From: Streptomyces typhae
Lineage (GTDB): Bacteria; Actinomycetota; Actinomycetes; Streptomycetales; Streptomycetaceae
Direction of reading: 5' to 3'
Assembly: GCF_009755605.1 (NCBI RefSeq)
Contig: NZ_WPNZ01000016.1
Coordinates: 63,703 to 127,702, forward strand
Length of the DNA: 64,000 nt
The notes under the pieces are model-generated. The model was not told the origin of the DNA and did no database searches. It saw only the letters and a program-made list of their open reading frames with translations. Position numbers and translations under genes: made by a program. Shown here one piece after another: positions 7,107 through 15,830 of this stretch; position 1 is the first letter of the stretch; each line of letters opens with the position of its first letter.

Positions 7107-8084
7107 GTGAACGAGCCCGCCGATACGACCGGACCCGAGCCGGTACCCGAATCGGAGCCGATGCCCGAGTCGGAGCCGATCCCCGGGGCGGCGTCGATAC
7201 CCGAATCGGAGCCGATACCCGAGTCGGAGCCGACACCCGATGCGGAGCCGATCCCCGTCACCCGCGTCGTCGACCACGGCACCGCCAAGCTGCTGCCCGA
7301 CGTGGACCGGGACCGGGCCTGGCTCCTCACCGTGGACGGCTCCCCCCAGTCGTACGTCGACCTGGACGAGCCCACGTACCTGGAGTTCGAGTACGCCCGC
7401 AGGCTCGCGCACGCCCTGGACACCGCCGCCGCCCCCGGGCGGCCGCTCGACGTCGTCCACCTCGGCGGCGGCGCGCTCACGCTGCCCCGCTACGTGGCGG
7501 CGACCAGGCCCGGGTCCCGGCAGGACGTGGTCGAGGCGGACCGCGGACTGCTGCGGTTCGTCGTCGAGAAGCTGCCGCTGCCCGCGGACTCCGGGATCAC
7601 GGTGCACGGGACCGACGCCCGTGCCTGGGTCGAGGCGGCCCCCGAGAGCAGCGCGGACGTCGTCGTGGGGGACGTCTTCGGCGGCTGCCGGGTGCCCGCG
7701 CACCTCACGTCGGACGCCTACGCTGCCGCCGTGCGGCGGGTGCTGCGGGCGGACGGCTGCTACATCGCGAACCTGGCCGACGGCAGCCCCTTCGCCTTCC
7801 TCCGCTCCCAACTGGCGACGTTCGCGGGCGCCTTCGAGGAGCTGGCCCTCATCGCCGAGCCCGGCCTGCTGCGCGGCCGCCGCTTCGGCAACGCGGTGCT
7901 GCTCGCCGGGCACGCGCCCTTCGACCTGGGGTCCCTGGTCCGGCGCACCGCCGCGGACGTGTTCCCCGCGCGGGTGGTGCACGGCGACGCCCTCCGGAAG
8001 TTCATCGGTGACGCACGTGCCGTACGGGACGCGGAGGCCGTCCCGTCCCCGGAGCCACCGGACGGCGCTTTCAGCGTCGGCTGA
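7107..8084 (+). CDS. Spermidine synthase-like methyltransferase-fold protein
   Basis: The 325-residue product has a Rossmann methyltransferase core: VVHLGGGALTLPRYVAA (nucleotide-binding glycine loop), VVEADRGLL (acidic ribose-binding residue) and VVVGDVFGG. These match the polyamine synthase superfamily found alone in many actinobacteria. Residues of true spermidine synthases that bind putrescine are not obvious, so the activity is uncertain. The start is GTG 7107, preceded by GGGG. The first 50 residues are a low-complexity spacer of PESEPIP-type hexapeptides encoded by a tandem 18-bp repeat (about 7147-7256). Confidence 0.75.
   Translation: MNEPADTTGPEPVPESEPMPESEPIPGAASIPESEPIPESEPTPDAEPIPVTRVVDHGTAKLLPDVDRDRAWLLTVDGSPQSYVDLDEPTYLEFEYARRLAHALDTAAAPGRPLDVVHLGGGALTLPRYVAATRPGSRQDVVEADRGLLRFVVEKLPLPADSGITVHGTDARAWVEAAPESSADVVVGDVFGGCRVPAHLTSDAYAAAVRRVLRADGCYIANLADGSPFAFLRSQLATFAGAFEELALIAEPGLLRGRRFGNAVLLAGHAPFDLGSLVRRTAADVFPARVVHGDALRKFIGDARAVRDAEAVPSPEPPDGAFSVG
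7147..7256 (+). repeat. Tandem 18-bp repeat encoding PESEP hexapeptides
   Basis: Units resembling CCCGAGTCGGAGCCGATC repeat about six times inside the N-terminal coding region of the synthase-like gene. They give an acidic proline-rich spacer. Units of 18 bp keep the frame, so copy number can vary without disrupting the gene. Confidence 0.7.
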
Positions 8085-8162
8085 CCTGCGCGGGTCACCG
8101 CGCGCGCCCCCGGGGGGCTCCGCTCAGCCGGTGTCCGGGGAGTCGGTCAGCCGATCAGCCGG

Positions 8163-9506
8163 TCAGCCGGTGGGCGGCTTGGCCAGCGGCCCCGTCCCGG
8201 AGACCTCCGCCCCCGTGCCCGCCTGCGCGCCCATACCGGCCTGGGCCCCCGCGCCCGTCTGCGTGTTCGCGGCCACCACGTCCTGGGTCCGGCGCCTGAG
8301 GTTCCGTACGTCGGGCACGCACAGCACCGCCGCCGTCACCACGACCACGAGCACGGCGCAGCCCCAGAGCGAGGCCGACCGCCCGAAGGCATGCTCGGCC
8401 GGGCCCGCGAGGGCCGTGGCGAGGGGCACCATCGCGATCGAGCCGAACCAGTCGTACGCCGCGACACGCGACAGTTTCTCCTCGGGGATCTCCTGGTGCA
8501 TGGCCGTCATCCAGGAGACGCCGAAAACCTCGATCGCGACGCCGCTCACGAACATCACCGCGGCGAGCCCCGCCACCGGCAGCGGCACCGCGAGCGCCGC
8601 GGACGGCGCGGCCAGCGGAAAGACGCACAGCGTACCGGCGAGGAGGAGCCGCCGCGGCTTCCAGCGCATCATCAGGATCGCGCCGCCCACGGTGCCCGCG
8701 CCGAACGCCCCGAGCGCGAGACCCCAGGGCCCCGCGCCGCCCAGTTCGTCCTCGGCGACCAGCGGTCCGAACACCGACTCGGCGGCGCCGACGACCGCCA
8801 CCACGACCGAGAACTGCGCCACGATCGACCACAGCCAGGTACGTCCGGTGAACTCCCGCCAGCCGTCGCGCAGATCGGCGAGCAGCCCGCCGCCGGGCTC
8901 GCGCGGCGGTATGTGACCGACGTCGAGGAACGCCCGCAGCGCGCCCGCGAGCGCGAACGCCACCGCGTCCACGGCGAGCACCCAGCCGGGCCCGATGACC
9001 GCCACGAGCAAGCCGCCGAGCGCGGCGCCCCCGAGGCCCGCGCCCTGCATCGCCATCCGGTAGAGGGCGAACGCGCGGCTCGCCTGCTCACCGCTGACCG
9101 AGGACAGCAGCATGCCCTCGGAGGCGGGGCCGAAGAACGCCTGCCCGGTGCCGCCGAGGGCGGTGAGCAGCATCATCTGCCACAGCCGCGGGTCACCGGC
9201 GAGCACGACGACCGCGAAGGCGGCCTGCGAGACGCAGTTCAGAGCGTTGGCGGCGACCATGACGCGGTGCCGCGGCAGCCGGTCGGCCACCGCGCCGCCG
9301 ATGAGCAGGAACAGCACGAGGGGCAGCGTGCGGGCCGCCGCCACCAGGCCCACGTCGCCGCTGTCCCCGCCCGCGTCGAGCACCGCGAACGCCGCCGCGA
9401 TCAGCGCGCCGTGGCCACCCAGATTCGTGATGATCGCGGCGGCGGTGAGCAGGGTGTAGTTGCGGCCGGCCCAGGAGGGGCGGCGGGCGGCGGGAGAGGT
9501 CACCAC
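8163..9506 (-). CDS. MFS transporter
   Basis: A major facilitator superfamily protein of about 447 residues with twelve predicted membrane helices. Between helices 2 and 3 it has the family loop GGAVADRLPRHRVMV. The overall pattern resembles DHA3-type drug exporters. I chose GTG 9506 because GGGGA lies just upstream and the preceding TTG-initiated extension has no hydrophobic or conserved content. The C-terminus has a Gly/Ala/Thr-rich tail with GAQAG repeats. The substrate cannot be inferred. It is convergent with the synthase-like gene. Confidence 0.85.
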   Translation of the reverse strand: MVTSPAARRPSWAGRNYTLLTAAAIITNLGGHGALIAAAFAVLDAGGDSGDVGLVAAARTLPLVLFLLIGGAVADRLPRHRVMVAANALNCVSQAAFAVVVLAGDPRLWQMMLLTALGGTGQAFFGPASEGMLLSSVSGEQASRAFALYRMAMQGAGLGGAALGGLLVAVIGPGWVLAVDAVAFALAGALRAFLDVGHIPPREPGGGLLADLRDGWREFTGRTWLWSIVAQFSVVVAVVGAAESVFGPLVAEDELGGAGPWGLALGAFGAGTVGGAILMMRWKPRRLLLAGTLCVFPLAAPSAALAVPLPVAGLAAVMFVSGVAIEVFGVSWMTAMHQEIPEEKLSRVAAYDWFGSIAMVPLATALAGPAEHAFGRSASLWGCAVLVVVVTAAVLCVPDVRNLRRRTQDVVAANTQTGAGAQAGMGAQAGTGAEVSGTGPLAKPPTG

Positions 9507-9575
9507 GGGACTATCCCCGCAGGGGCACCTCCTTGCCAAACCGATTCCCCGGCCGCCCGTCGGCCGGGGAACGGA

Positions 9576-10709
9576 TCAGGACTCCTCGGGCTGCCCGTGC
9601 AGCCGCACCGTCGCGAGGATCTTCTTCACCTGGGCGTCGGGGACCTCTTCCTTCACGCCCTTGGCGCCGTACAGCGTCCAGGCCACGTAGTCGCCCGAGC
9701 CGTTCTTGAACGCGAACGTCGTGGCCTTGCCGTCGGAGTCGCACTTGTCCGTCTTCGGGACACCGGACGTCGTGGACGTCGTGACGCTGCCCTCGATGCC
9801 GGACTCGGTGGTGTACGGCTCCGTCTTGCCGATCTTGATCTTCTTCTTGTCGGCCTTCTTCTGGCCGGTGTAGCCGCCGAAGACCCACCACGCCGAGTCG
9901 TTGCGCGCGACGTCCTTGGTGTTCTTCGCGCCGTTCTGCCCCTTGGTGCCGACCGCGGCGAGGGAGGTGTCGCTGTTCTTGCCGTCCTTGTTGCCGTCGG
10001 ACGAGCACCACTTCTCTTTGTAGATGGCGGGCGCGGACATGATGATCAGTGGCTTGGTGCCGTCGCCCTTCTTCTCCTCGAAGCCGATGAAGGTGTCGGG
10101 GGACTTGACCGTCCAGTCCGGCGGCACGTCGAAGGCGGTGCCCCACTTGGGGTTCACCACGACCTGCCAGCCCGGAATCGTCGGCTTGGGGTCGCCGCCG
10201 GTACCGCGCGGGTTGTCGTCGTCCGACGACGGCTCGCTGGTCGGCTTCTTCGAGACCGACTTGGAGGGCTTGCTGTCGGCCTTGTCGGACTTGCCGTCCT
10301 TGTCGTCGCCGTCGCCGAGGACCAGGAAGCCGGTGACGCCCGCGGCCACGACCACGGCCGCCGCCGCGACGATGGCCGTGATCTTCGTCTTCCTGCCGTC
10401 ACCGTTGCCGCCGCCACCGCTCCCGTCGGGGCCGCCGGCCTGCGGCGCGCCCATCGGGAAGGTCGGCGCCCCCCACTGCGGCTGGGCGGCGGCCGGCTGT
10501 CCGGGCGGGGCCGCCGGGGGCTGCGCGGCGGGAGGCTGCTGGTACGGGTTGGGCTGCGCGGCGGGCTGCTGCTGCGGATAGCCCGGCTGCTGCTGATAGC
10601 CGGGCTGCTGGTACGGATTCGGCTGCTGGTACCCGGGCTGCTGGTACGGGTTCGCACCCGGGTCCTGCGGGTTCTGCTCGCCCCCGGGCGGCTGCTGTTC
10701 TGGCCACAT
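9576..10709 (-). CDS. Single-pass membrane protein with Pro/Gln-rich N-terminus (paralogue 1)
   Basis: The 377-residue protein starts MWPEQQPPGGEQN at ATG 10709. It has a cytoplasmic tail of PGYQQPNPYQQ repeats (residues 1-100) and one membrane helix (about 110-135, AIVAAAAVVVAAGVTGFLVL). An Asp/Lys/Ser-rich linker leads to an extracellular domain of about 190 residues with paired cysteines (KWCSSD, DKCDSD) and conserved Trp residues. Only the outside domain is conserved between the two neighbours. I do not recognise the fold; proteins like this are common in Streptomyces and have no assigned function. It lies head-to-tail with its paralogue at 10851-11894 and probably arose by tandem duplication. 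Confidence 0.85.
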   Translation of the reverse strand: MWPEQQPPGGEQNPQDPGANPYQQPGYQQPNPYQQPGYQQQPGYPQQQPAAQPNPYQQPPAAQPPAAPPGQPAAAQPQWGAPTFPMGAPQAGGPDGSGGGGNGDGRKTKITAIVAAAAVVVAAGVTGFLVLGDGDDKDGKSDKADSKPSKSVSKKPTSEPSSDDDNPRGTGGDPKPTIPGWQVVVNPKWGTAFDVPPDWTVKSPDTFIGFEEKKGDGTKPLIIMSAPAIYKEKWCSSDGNKDGKNSDTSLAAVGTKGQNGAKNTKDVARNDSAWWVFGGYTGQKKADKKKIKIGKTEPYTTESGIEGSVTTSTTSGVPKTDKCDSDGKATTFAFKNGSGDYVAWTLYGAKGVKEEVPDAQVKKILATVRLHGQPEES

Positions 10710-10850
10710 GGCCAGTAACCATAGATGGGCGGACCCCCGGGTGCCACGCCCGGCCGCCTGCCGGACGGCCACCGGAGCAGGGGGCGGACGAGGCGGTGAC
10801 GAAGTGGTGAAGAAGCGGTGCGTGAGAAGGGGGTGACGGCCCCCTTCGTG

Positions 10851-11894
10851 TCACGCCGTCGGCTCGCCGTACAGCCGGACCGTGTCGAGGATCTTCATGA
10901 CCGTCGTGTCCGGGATCTCTTCCTTCACGTCCTTGGCGCCGTACAGGTTCCAGGACACGAACTCGCCCGCGGAGTTCTTGAAGCCGAAGCTGATCGCCTT
11001 GCCGTCGGAGGCGCACTTGCCCCGCTGCGGCGTGTTCTGCGAACGGCCCCACGCGATGCTGCCCTCGATGCCGGACTTCGTGGTGTACGGCTTCGCCTTC
11101 TCGTCGTACGTCATGCTCTTCTTGTCCGGCTGGGTGTAGGCGCCGTAGATCCACCAGCCGACGGTGTTCACCGCGACCTGCTCGGTGCTCTTGCCGCCGC
11201 GCCCGCCCTTGGTGCCCGCGACGACCAGGGGAGTGTCCTCGAAGCGGCCGTTCTTGTCGTCGTCCGTGGTGCACCACTTGGGCTTGAGGGTCGCGGGCGA
11301 GCCCATCGTCGTGAGCGGCTCGCCCGTCTTGTTGTCCTCGATGTTCACGGCCCGGCGCGGCCCCGCGACCCGCCAGTCGGCCGGGACGTCGAAGGCGACG
11401 CCCCACTTGGGGTTCACCACCACCTGCCAGCCCGGGACGGTCGCCTTGGGGTCGCCGCCCGTACCGCGCTCGTCACCGTCACCGTCACCGTCGCCGCCCG
11501 CCGACTCGCCGGACGCGGGCGCGGAGGCACCGCCCTTGCCCGCCTTGTCGGCCTTGTCGCCGGTGTTCTTGCTGTCGTTGCCGAGTATGAGGAAGCCGGT
11601 GACGCCCGCGGCCACGACCACGGCGGCGGCAGCGGCGATGGCGATGACCTTGGTGCGGTTCCCGCCCCCGCCGCCCTGCCCGGCGGGCTGCTGGTGCGGG
11701 GGTCCGGGCTGCGGGGGACCGGGCTGTGCGTAGCCGGGCTGCGAGTAGCCGCCGGGTTGCTGGTGTCCGGGTTGCTGCTGATAGCCGGGCTGCTGGTACG
11801 GATTCGGCTGCTGGTACCCGGGCTGCTGGTACGGGTTGGCGCCGGGGTCCTGCGGGTTCTGCCCGCCACCGGGCGGCTGCTGTCCTGACCACAT
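10851..11894 (-). CDS. Single-pass membrane protein with Pro/Gln-rich N-terminus (paralogue 2)
   Basis: The 347-residue sister of the previous gene has the same order: MWSGQQPPGGGQN start, PGYQQ repeats, membrane helix AIAAAAAVVVAAGVTGFLIL, an acidic linker (DGDGDGDE), and an extracellular domain beginning GTGGDPKATVPGWQVVVNPKWG, nearly identical to the neighbour at that point. Cys pairs and the GWW/AWW tryptophans are conserved, and both end in a VRL-Y/H-G motif. Start ATG 11894 matches the paralogue. The 141-bp gap between the two shows no strong terminator, so they may be co-transcribed. Function is unknown. Confidence 0.85.
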   Translation of the reverse strand: MWSGQQPPGGGQNPQDPGANPYQQPGYQQPNPYQQPGYQQQPGHQQPGGYSQPGYAQPGPPQPGPPHQQPAGQGGGGGNRTKVIAIAAAAAVVVAAGVTGFLILGNDSKNTGDKADKAGKGGASAPASGESAGGDGDGDGDERGTGGDPKATVPGWQVVVNPKWGVAFDVPADWRVAGPRRAVNIEDNKTGEPLTTMGSPATLKPKWCTTDDDKNGRFEDTPLVVAGTKGGRGGKSTEQVAVNTVGWWIYGAYTQPDKKSMTYDEKAKPYTTKSGIEGSIAWGRSQNTPQRGKCASDGKAISFGFKNSAGEFVSWNLYGAKDVKEEIPDTTVMKILDTVRLYGEPTA

Positions 11895-12028
11895 GGCGGG
11901 TAACCATACGGGTGCCGTGTGTGCGCGATCGCAACCCCCCTCGGGGAAGCGTCGGTTCCCGTCCGGCCTGGCCGCAGACGCGGGGGCGGGCCTGGTCAAG
12001 AGAGGCTACTCGTGGGTAACGTTCGGGC

Positions 12029-12493
12029 ATGAGCGCAGACCAGATGTCGATCGGCGAGATGCTCGCCGCCACCGTGCCGATGGCCAGGACCCTCAACCTC
12101 CAGTTCACCGAGACCACTCCGGAGCGGGCCGTGGTCGTCCTGCCCGACCAGGGCGAGTTCCACAACCACGTGGGCGGGCCGCACGCCGGCGCCATGTTCA
12201 CGCTGGGGGAGTCCGCGAGCGGCGCCATCGTGCTCGCCGCCTTCGGGGCGCAGCTCTCCCGCGCCGTGCCGCTCGCGGTGCGCGCCGACATCGCGTACAA
12301 GAAGCTCGCGAAGGGAACGGTCGAGGCCACCGCCACGCTCGGCCGTCCCGCCGCCGATGTCGTCGCCGAACTCGACGCGGGGCAGCGCCCGGAGTTCCCG
12401 GTCGCCATCGCCATCACGCGCGAGGACGGCGCCGTCACCGGTGAGATGACCGTCGTGTGGACCCTCAGGCCGAACGACTCCCAGGACAAGTAG
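12029..12493 (+). CDS. Hot-dog fold thioesterase-like protein (DUF4442 type)
   Basis: The 154-residue length and the pattern of a long helix containing HNHVGGPHAGAMFTLGESASG, followed by strands, fit the DUF4442/PaaI-like hot-dog family. These are acyl-CoA thioesterases or non-catalytic relatives. An Asn-His near the helix start and the acidic residue in GES are candidate catalytic residues. It is divergent from the membrane paralogue pair, with about 130 bp between the starts. The acyl substrate is unknown. Confidence 0.75.
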   Translation: MSADQMSIGEMLAATVPMARTLNLQFTETTPERAVVVLPDQGEFHNHVGGPHAGAMFTLGESASGAIVLAAFGAQLSRAVPLAVRADIAYKKLAKGTVEATATLGRPAADVVAELDAGQRPEFPVAIAITREDGAVTGEMTVVWTLRPNDSQDK

Positions 12494-12646
12494 GGCTGTT
12501 CGCCGCCGCCGCGGCGGCCCGGTGCCGGTGGCCGAGCAGGTAGGCTTCCCCGGCGCGCGTGATCGAAAGAGGCACGCGCGCGTCGGGGGAGTCACCTGCA
12601 CTGAGTCGTCTGCACAGAGTCACCTGCACAGCGGAAGGAACCGGGG

Positions 12647-13363
12647 TTGCACGTCCAGGAGTGGCTGGAGAACGTACCCGCCGTCAGCGTCTACGCCCTC
12701 GTCGGACTGGTCATCGGCCTGGAGTCGCTGGGCATCCCGCTGCCCGGCGAGATCGTCCTGGTCTCCGCCGCGCTGCTGTCGTCGCAGCACGGCGACGTGA
12801 ACCCGGTGGTCCTCGGCGCCTGCGCCACCGCGGGCGCGGTGATCGGTGACTCCATCGGCTATGCGATCGGACGCAGGGGCGGACGGCCGCTGCTCGACTG
12901 GCTGGGGCGGAAGTTCCCCAAGCACTTCAGTGAGGCGAACGTCGGCAGCGCCGAGCGGTCCTTCCAGAAGTGGGGCATGTGGGCCGTCTTCTTCGGCCGC
13001 TTCGTGGCGCTCCTGCGCATCTTCGCCGGGCCGCTCGCGGGCGTCCTGCGGATGCCTTACTGGAAGTTCGCCATCGCCAACGTCTTCGGCGGCATCGTCT
13101 GGGCGGGCGGCACCACCGCGGTCATCTACTACATCGGCGTGGTCGCCGAGGACTGGCTCAAGCGCTTCTCGTACGTGGGCCTCGGCATCGCCGTCCTCAT
13201 CGGCATCGGCTCGATGCTGCTGGTCAAGCGGCGCGCGAAGATGGCGGCGGGGTCTGGCGGGGGCGCCTTGGAGAGTGTGCCCGGGGCCGGGGCCGAGCCG
13301 GTCGAGAGGGCCGAGCAGGTCGAGGGGGACCTCGCCGGTACGCGTACTCCGGCCGCCGGCTGA
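12647..13363 (+). CDS. DedA family membrane protein
   Basis: The 238-residue DedA protein has an N-terminal LESLGIPLPGE motif with the conserved acidic residue and proline. Two GxxxGD-type segments follow, then FFGRFVALLRIFAGPLAGVLRM with the essential arginines, and a terminal hydrophobic helix. DedA proteins help maintain the proton motive force and move or flip lipid carriers. The start is TTG 12647, supported by GGAAGGAA at the right distance upstream; no ATG or GTG fits better. The C-terminus carries a Gly/Glu-rich tail. This and the TVP38-type gene at 3747 make two members of the superfamily within 10 kb. Confidence 0.9.
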   Translation: MHVQEWLENVPAVSVYALVGLVIGLESLGIPLPGEIVLVSAALLSSQHGDVNPVVLGACATAGAVIGDSIGYAIGRRGGRPLLDWLGRKFPKHFSEANVGSAERSFQKWGMWAVFFGRFVALLRIFAGPLAGVLRMPYWKFAIANVFGGIVWAGGTTAVIYYIGVVAEDWLKRFSYVGLGIAVLIGIGSMLLVKRRAKMAAGSGGGALESVPGAGAEPVERAEQVEGDLAGTRTPAAG

Positions 13364-13405
13364 GCTTTCGCGCCGCGCTCACCGCTGGTCTCCCTGCGCG
13401 CCTCT

Positions 13406-13574
13406 CACGTTCCCGCACGTGTCACGCGTTCCCGCACGTGTCACGCGTTCCCGCACGTGTCACGCGTTCCCGCACGTGTCACGCGTTCCCGCACGTGTCA
13501 CGCGTTCCCGCACGTGTCACGCGTTCCCGCACGTGACACGCGTTCCCGCACGTAGCACGCGCCCCCGAACGCAG
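13406..13574. repeat. 19-bp tandem repeat array, about nine units
   Basis: The unit CACGCGTTCCCGCACGTGT repeats head-to-tail from a 17-bp first unit at 13406 through perfect copies to 13517. Three progressively diverged copies end at 13574. Each unit contains the palindrome CACGTG. There are no spacers, so this is not CRISPR. It lies between dedA and the hairpin at 13654. Confidence 0.9.
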
Positions 13575-13653
13575 CACGCAGCTCGTGCTGTGCCCCGGGT
13601 CCGAGGAGGGGCCCGTTCCCCCACCCGTGCTGGGGTTTGCCACCCGTGGAGTC

Positions 13654-13691
13654 TGGAGCCTGCCCCCGTACGCAACCGGGGGCAGGCTCCA
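13654..13691. terminator. 15-bp perfect hairpin
   Basis: 13654-13668 pairs perfectly with 13677-13691 around an 8-base loop. It is a likely terminator for dedA, 290 bp downstream of its stop, with the 19-bp array in between. Confidence 0.65.
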
Positions 13692-13728
13692 GTGAGTTCG
13701 GGGGCGCACGTGCCTAGCGTCGGAGGGC

Positions 13729-14184
13729 ATGAGCTGTGTACGGCACGCCGGACAGGGACTCGCGTCGGCTGGGCGCCGGGGCCCGCTCTCGCGCAGCTAC
13801 TTCCTGGACGACGGCGCGCTCGTGTCCACGCCCGCCGACGGCAACCGGTTCTTCGGCGCGCTCCTGGGCGGCAGGCTGCTGCCCGGACGCAGGATCGCCG
13901 AGATGCGGCGTACCGTCCCGGCCGCCCCGGACCGGGTGCGGCCGGGCGCCCGCTACGGACTCGGCCTGGTCTCCACCCCGCTGCCGTGCGGCGGTACGTC
14001 GTGGGGCCCCGGCGGCACCGTGCCCGGCGGGCACCGGGCGCTCGGCGCGGTGGGCTCCCGCGCCCGCGCCGTCGCCCTGACCCAGGTGCCCGGCGTCGAG
14101 CGGGCCGAGCGGGACGTCCGCGCCGTCGTGAACACAGCGTTCTGCGCGCCCACCCGCACCGACCACCTCAAGGAGACCCCGTGA
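13729..14184 (+). pseudogene. C-terminal fragment of a serine beta-lactamase-like hydrolase
   Basis: The 151-residue frame resembles only the C-terminal part of secreted class C beta-lactamase/DD-carboxypeptidase-like proteins: GALVSTPADGNRFFGALLGG, RYGLGLVSTPLPCGGTSWGP and GGTVPGGHRALG, the last equivalent to the H-x-G active-site box region. The S-x-x-K and Y-x-N boxes and the signal peptide are missing, and the first 25 residues fit no family. The fragment begins just after the hairpin at 13654-13691, so most of the gene was probably deleted. Its stop overlaps the next start as GTGA, so its translation may still feed the downstream hydrolase. Confidence 0.6.
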
Positions 14185-15830
14185 CCCCGCCTCGCGCCGC
14201 CGAGCACCGCGACAGCCACGCCAGTCGCGGCACCGAGCACCACCCCAGCCGCGCCGCCCGCCCCCCAGCCAGGATGATCGCCGGGACAGCCGTCACCGCC
14301 TGCCTCGCCGCCGCCCTGCCCGCCGCGGCCCTGGCGAGCCCCGCCCCGGCCGACGGCAACGCCCGCGACCGAGCGGCGGGGACCGGGCTCGGCCGCTACT
14401 ACGACCAGCGCCTCGACTGGCGCAGCTGCGTCCGGGGTCCCGGCGACGAGACGGGCGAGGACCTGGAGAAGGCAGAGGCGCGCTGCGCGGACGTGACCGT
14501 GCCGCTCGACTACGCCGACCCGGGCGGCAGGACCATCACGGTCGCGATCTCCCGGCTGAAGGCGACCGACACCCGGCACCGCGTCGGCCCGCTGCTCCTG
14601 AACGGCGGCGGCCCCGGCGGACCCTCCCTCGGCGACGGGCCGAACATCCGCAGGACGATGAAGGACGTCGCCGCGCGCTACGACCTCATCGGAGTCGACC
14701 CCCGCTTCGTCGGCCGCAGCACGCCCCTGGACTGCGGATGGCCCGTCGGCACCGCGATCCTTTCGGCCGGGCTCGGGCGCGCGGGCTTCGACCGGCAGGT
14801 CGCCCTGCACAAGGACCTGGCCGCCAAGTGCCGCGCCACCGAAGGGCCGGTCCTGCCGCACGCCACCACGCGCAACACCGCCCGCGACATGGACGTCATC
14901 AGGGGCGCGCTCGGCGACCGCAAGATCTCCTACATCGGCTACTCGTACGGCTCCTATCTGGGGACCGTCTACGCGCAGATGTTCCCCGGCCGCCACGACC
15001 GCATGGTCTTCGACGGTGTCATCGACCCCCGCCGCTACACCCCCCGGCTCACCCTGGGCGTCGAGGAGGAGAACGAGCGGGCGCTGTCCGCCTGGGCCGC
15101 CTGGGCCGCGCGCCGGCACGCCGCCTACGACCTGGGGCGCACCCGCGCCGAGGTGCTCGCCACGGTCGACCGGATCGTGCGGGCGTCCGTGCGCGGGCTG
15201 ACCCTCGGCACCGGGCCCGAGACCTTCCGGCTCGACGACACCCAGGTGCCCACGCTGCTCCTGGACGGCCTGGCCGACGACACCGACGAGGCGAGGGCGG
15301 ATCTCGGGGAGCAGGTGTCGGCCCTCGCCCGCGCCGCGCGAGGACGGCCCGTGCCCCTGTCGCCCGGCTTGGCCGAGACCCTGCGCTTCCTGCTGACCGG
15401 CGCCGATTCGCACTACGGGAGCGTGCAGTCCGCGATCCTGTGCGGCGACGTGGCCGCCCCGCGCGATCCCGAGCGGTACTGGCGCGACATCGAGCGCAGC
15501 CGCGCCGCCCACCCGCTCATCGGGCCGCTGACCAACAACATCGGCCCCTGCGCGTTCTGGGACCGCCCGCGCGAGCGCCCCACCGAGGTGCGGCACGACG
15601 TCCCCGCCCTGCTCGTGAGCGCGACCGGCGACCCGCGCACCGACCACGAGGGGGCCCTCGCCCTGCACCGCACGCTGCCCAGCTCGAAGATGATCACCTT
15701 GAGGGGCGCCGACCGGCACGGCGTGTACGCCGAGTACAGCAACGCCTGCGTGGACGGGGCGGTCAACTCCTACCTGGCCACCGGGAAGTTGCCCGCCCGG
15801 GACCTGACCTGCGTCAAGCGGGACGGCTGA
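14181..15830 (+). CDS. Secreted alpha/beta hydrolase, tripeptidyl aminopeptidase-like
   Basis: A 549-residue S33-type alpha/beta hydrolase. An N-terminal export signal spans about residues 25-55 (RMIAGTAVTACLAAALPAAALAS). The oxyanion region LLLNGGGPGGPS is near residue 140 and the nucleophile elbow GYSYGS near residue 255. A C-terminal TAP-like domain holds the catalytic Asp and the His of GADRHGVY near the end. Relatives are secreted Streptomyces aminopeptidases that release tripeptides from extracellular proteins. The start is GTG 14181, which overlaps the stop of the upstream fragment (GTGA). The 3' end overlaps the convergent carbonic-anhydrase-like gene by 17 bp. Confidence 0.85.
   Translation: MTPPRAAEHRDSHASRGTEHHPSRAARPPARMIAGTAVTACLAAALPAAALASPAPADGNARDRAAGTGLGRYYDQRLDWRSCVRGPGDETGEDLEKAEARCADVTVPLDYADPGGRTITVAISRLKATDTRHRVGPLLLNGGGPGGPSLGDGPNIRRTMKDVAARYDLIGVDPRFVGRSTPLDCGWPVGTAILSAGLGRAGFDRQVALHKDLAAKCRATEGPVLPHATTRNTARDMDVIRGALGDRKISYIGYSYGSYLGTVYAQMFPGRHDRMVFDGVIDPRRYTPRLTLGVEEENERALSAWAAWAARRHAAYDLGRTRAEVLATVDRIVRASVRGLTLGTGPETFRLDDTQVPTLLLDGLADDTDEARADLGEQVSALARAARGRPVPLSPGLAETLRFLLTGADSHYGSVQSAILCGDVAAPRDPERYWRDIERSRAAHPLIGPLTNNIGPCAFWDRPRERPTEVRHDVPALLVSATGDPRTDHEGALALHRTLPSSKMITLRGADRHGVYAEYSNACVDGAVNSYLATGKLPARDLTCVKRDG

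Noticed and set aside
4678..7236. 852-codon minus-strand open frame across alkD and tuf3
   Set aside because: It overlaps well-identified genes and its product lacks recognisable domains.
8391..10718. 775-codon plus-strand open frame
   Set aside because: Antisense to the MFS and membrane paralogue genes; no motifs.
13406..13574. CRISPR array candidate
   Set aside because: Units are 19 bp and join directly with no unique spacers; no cas genes are nearby.
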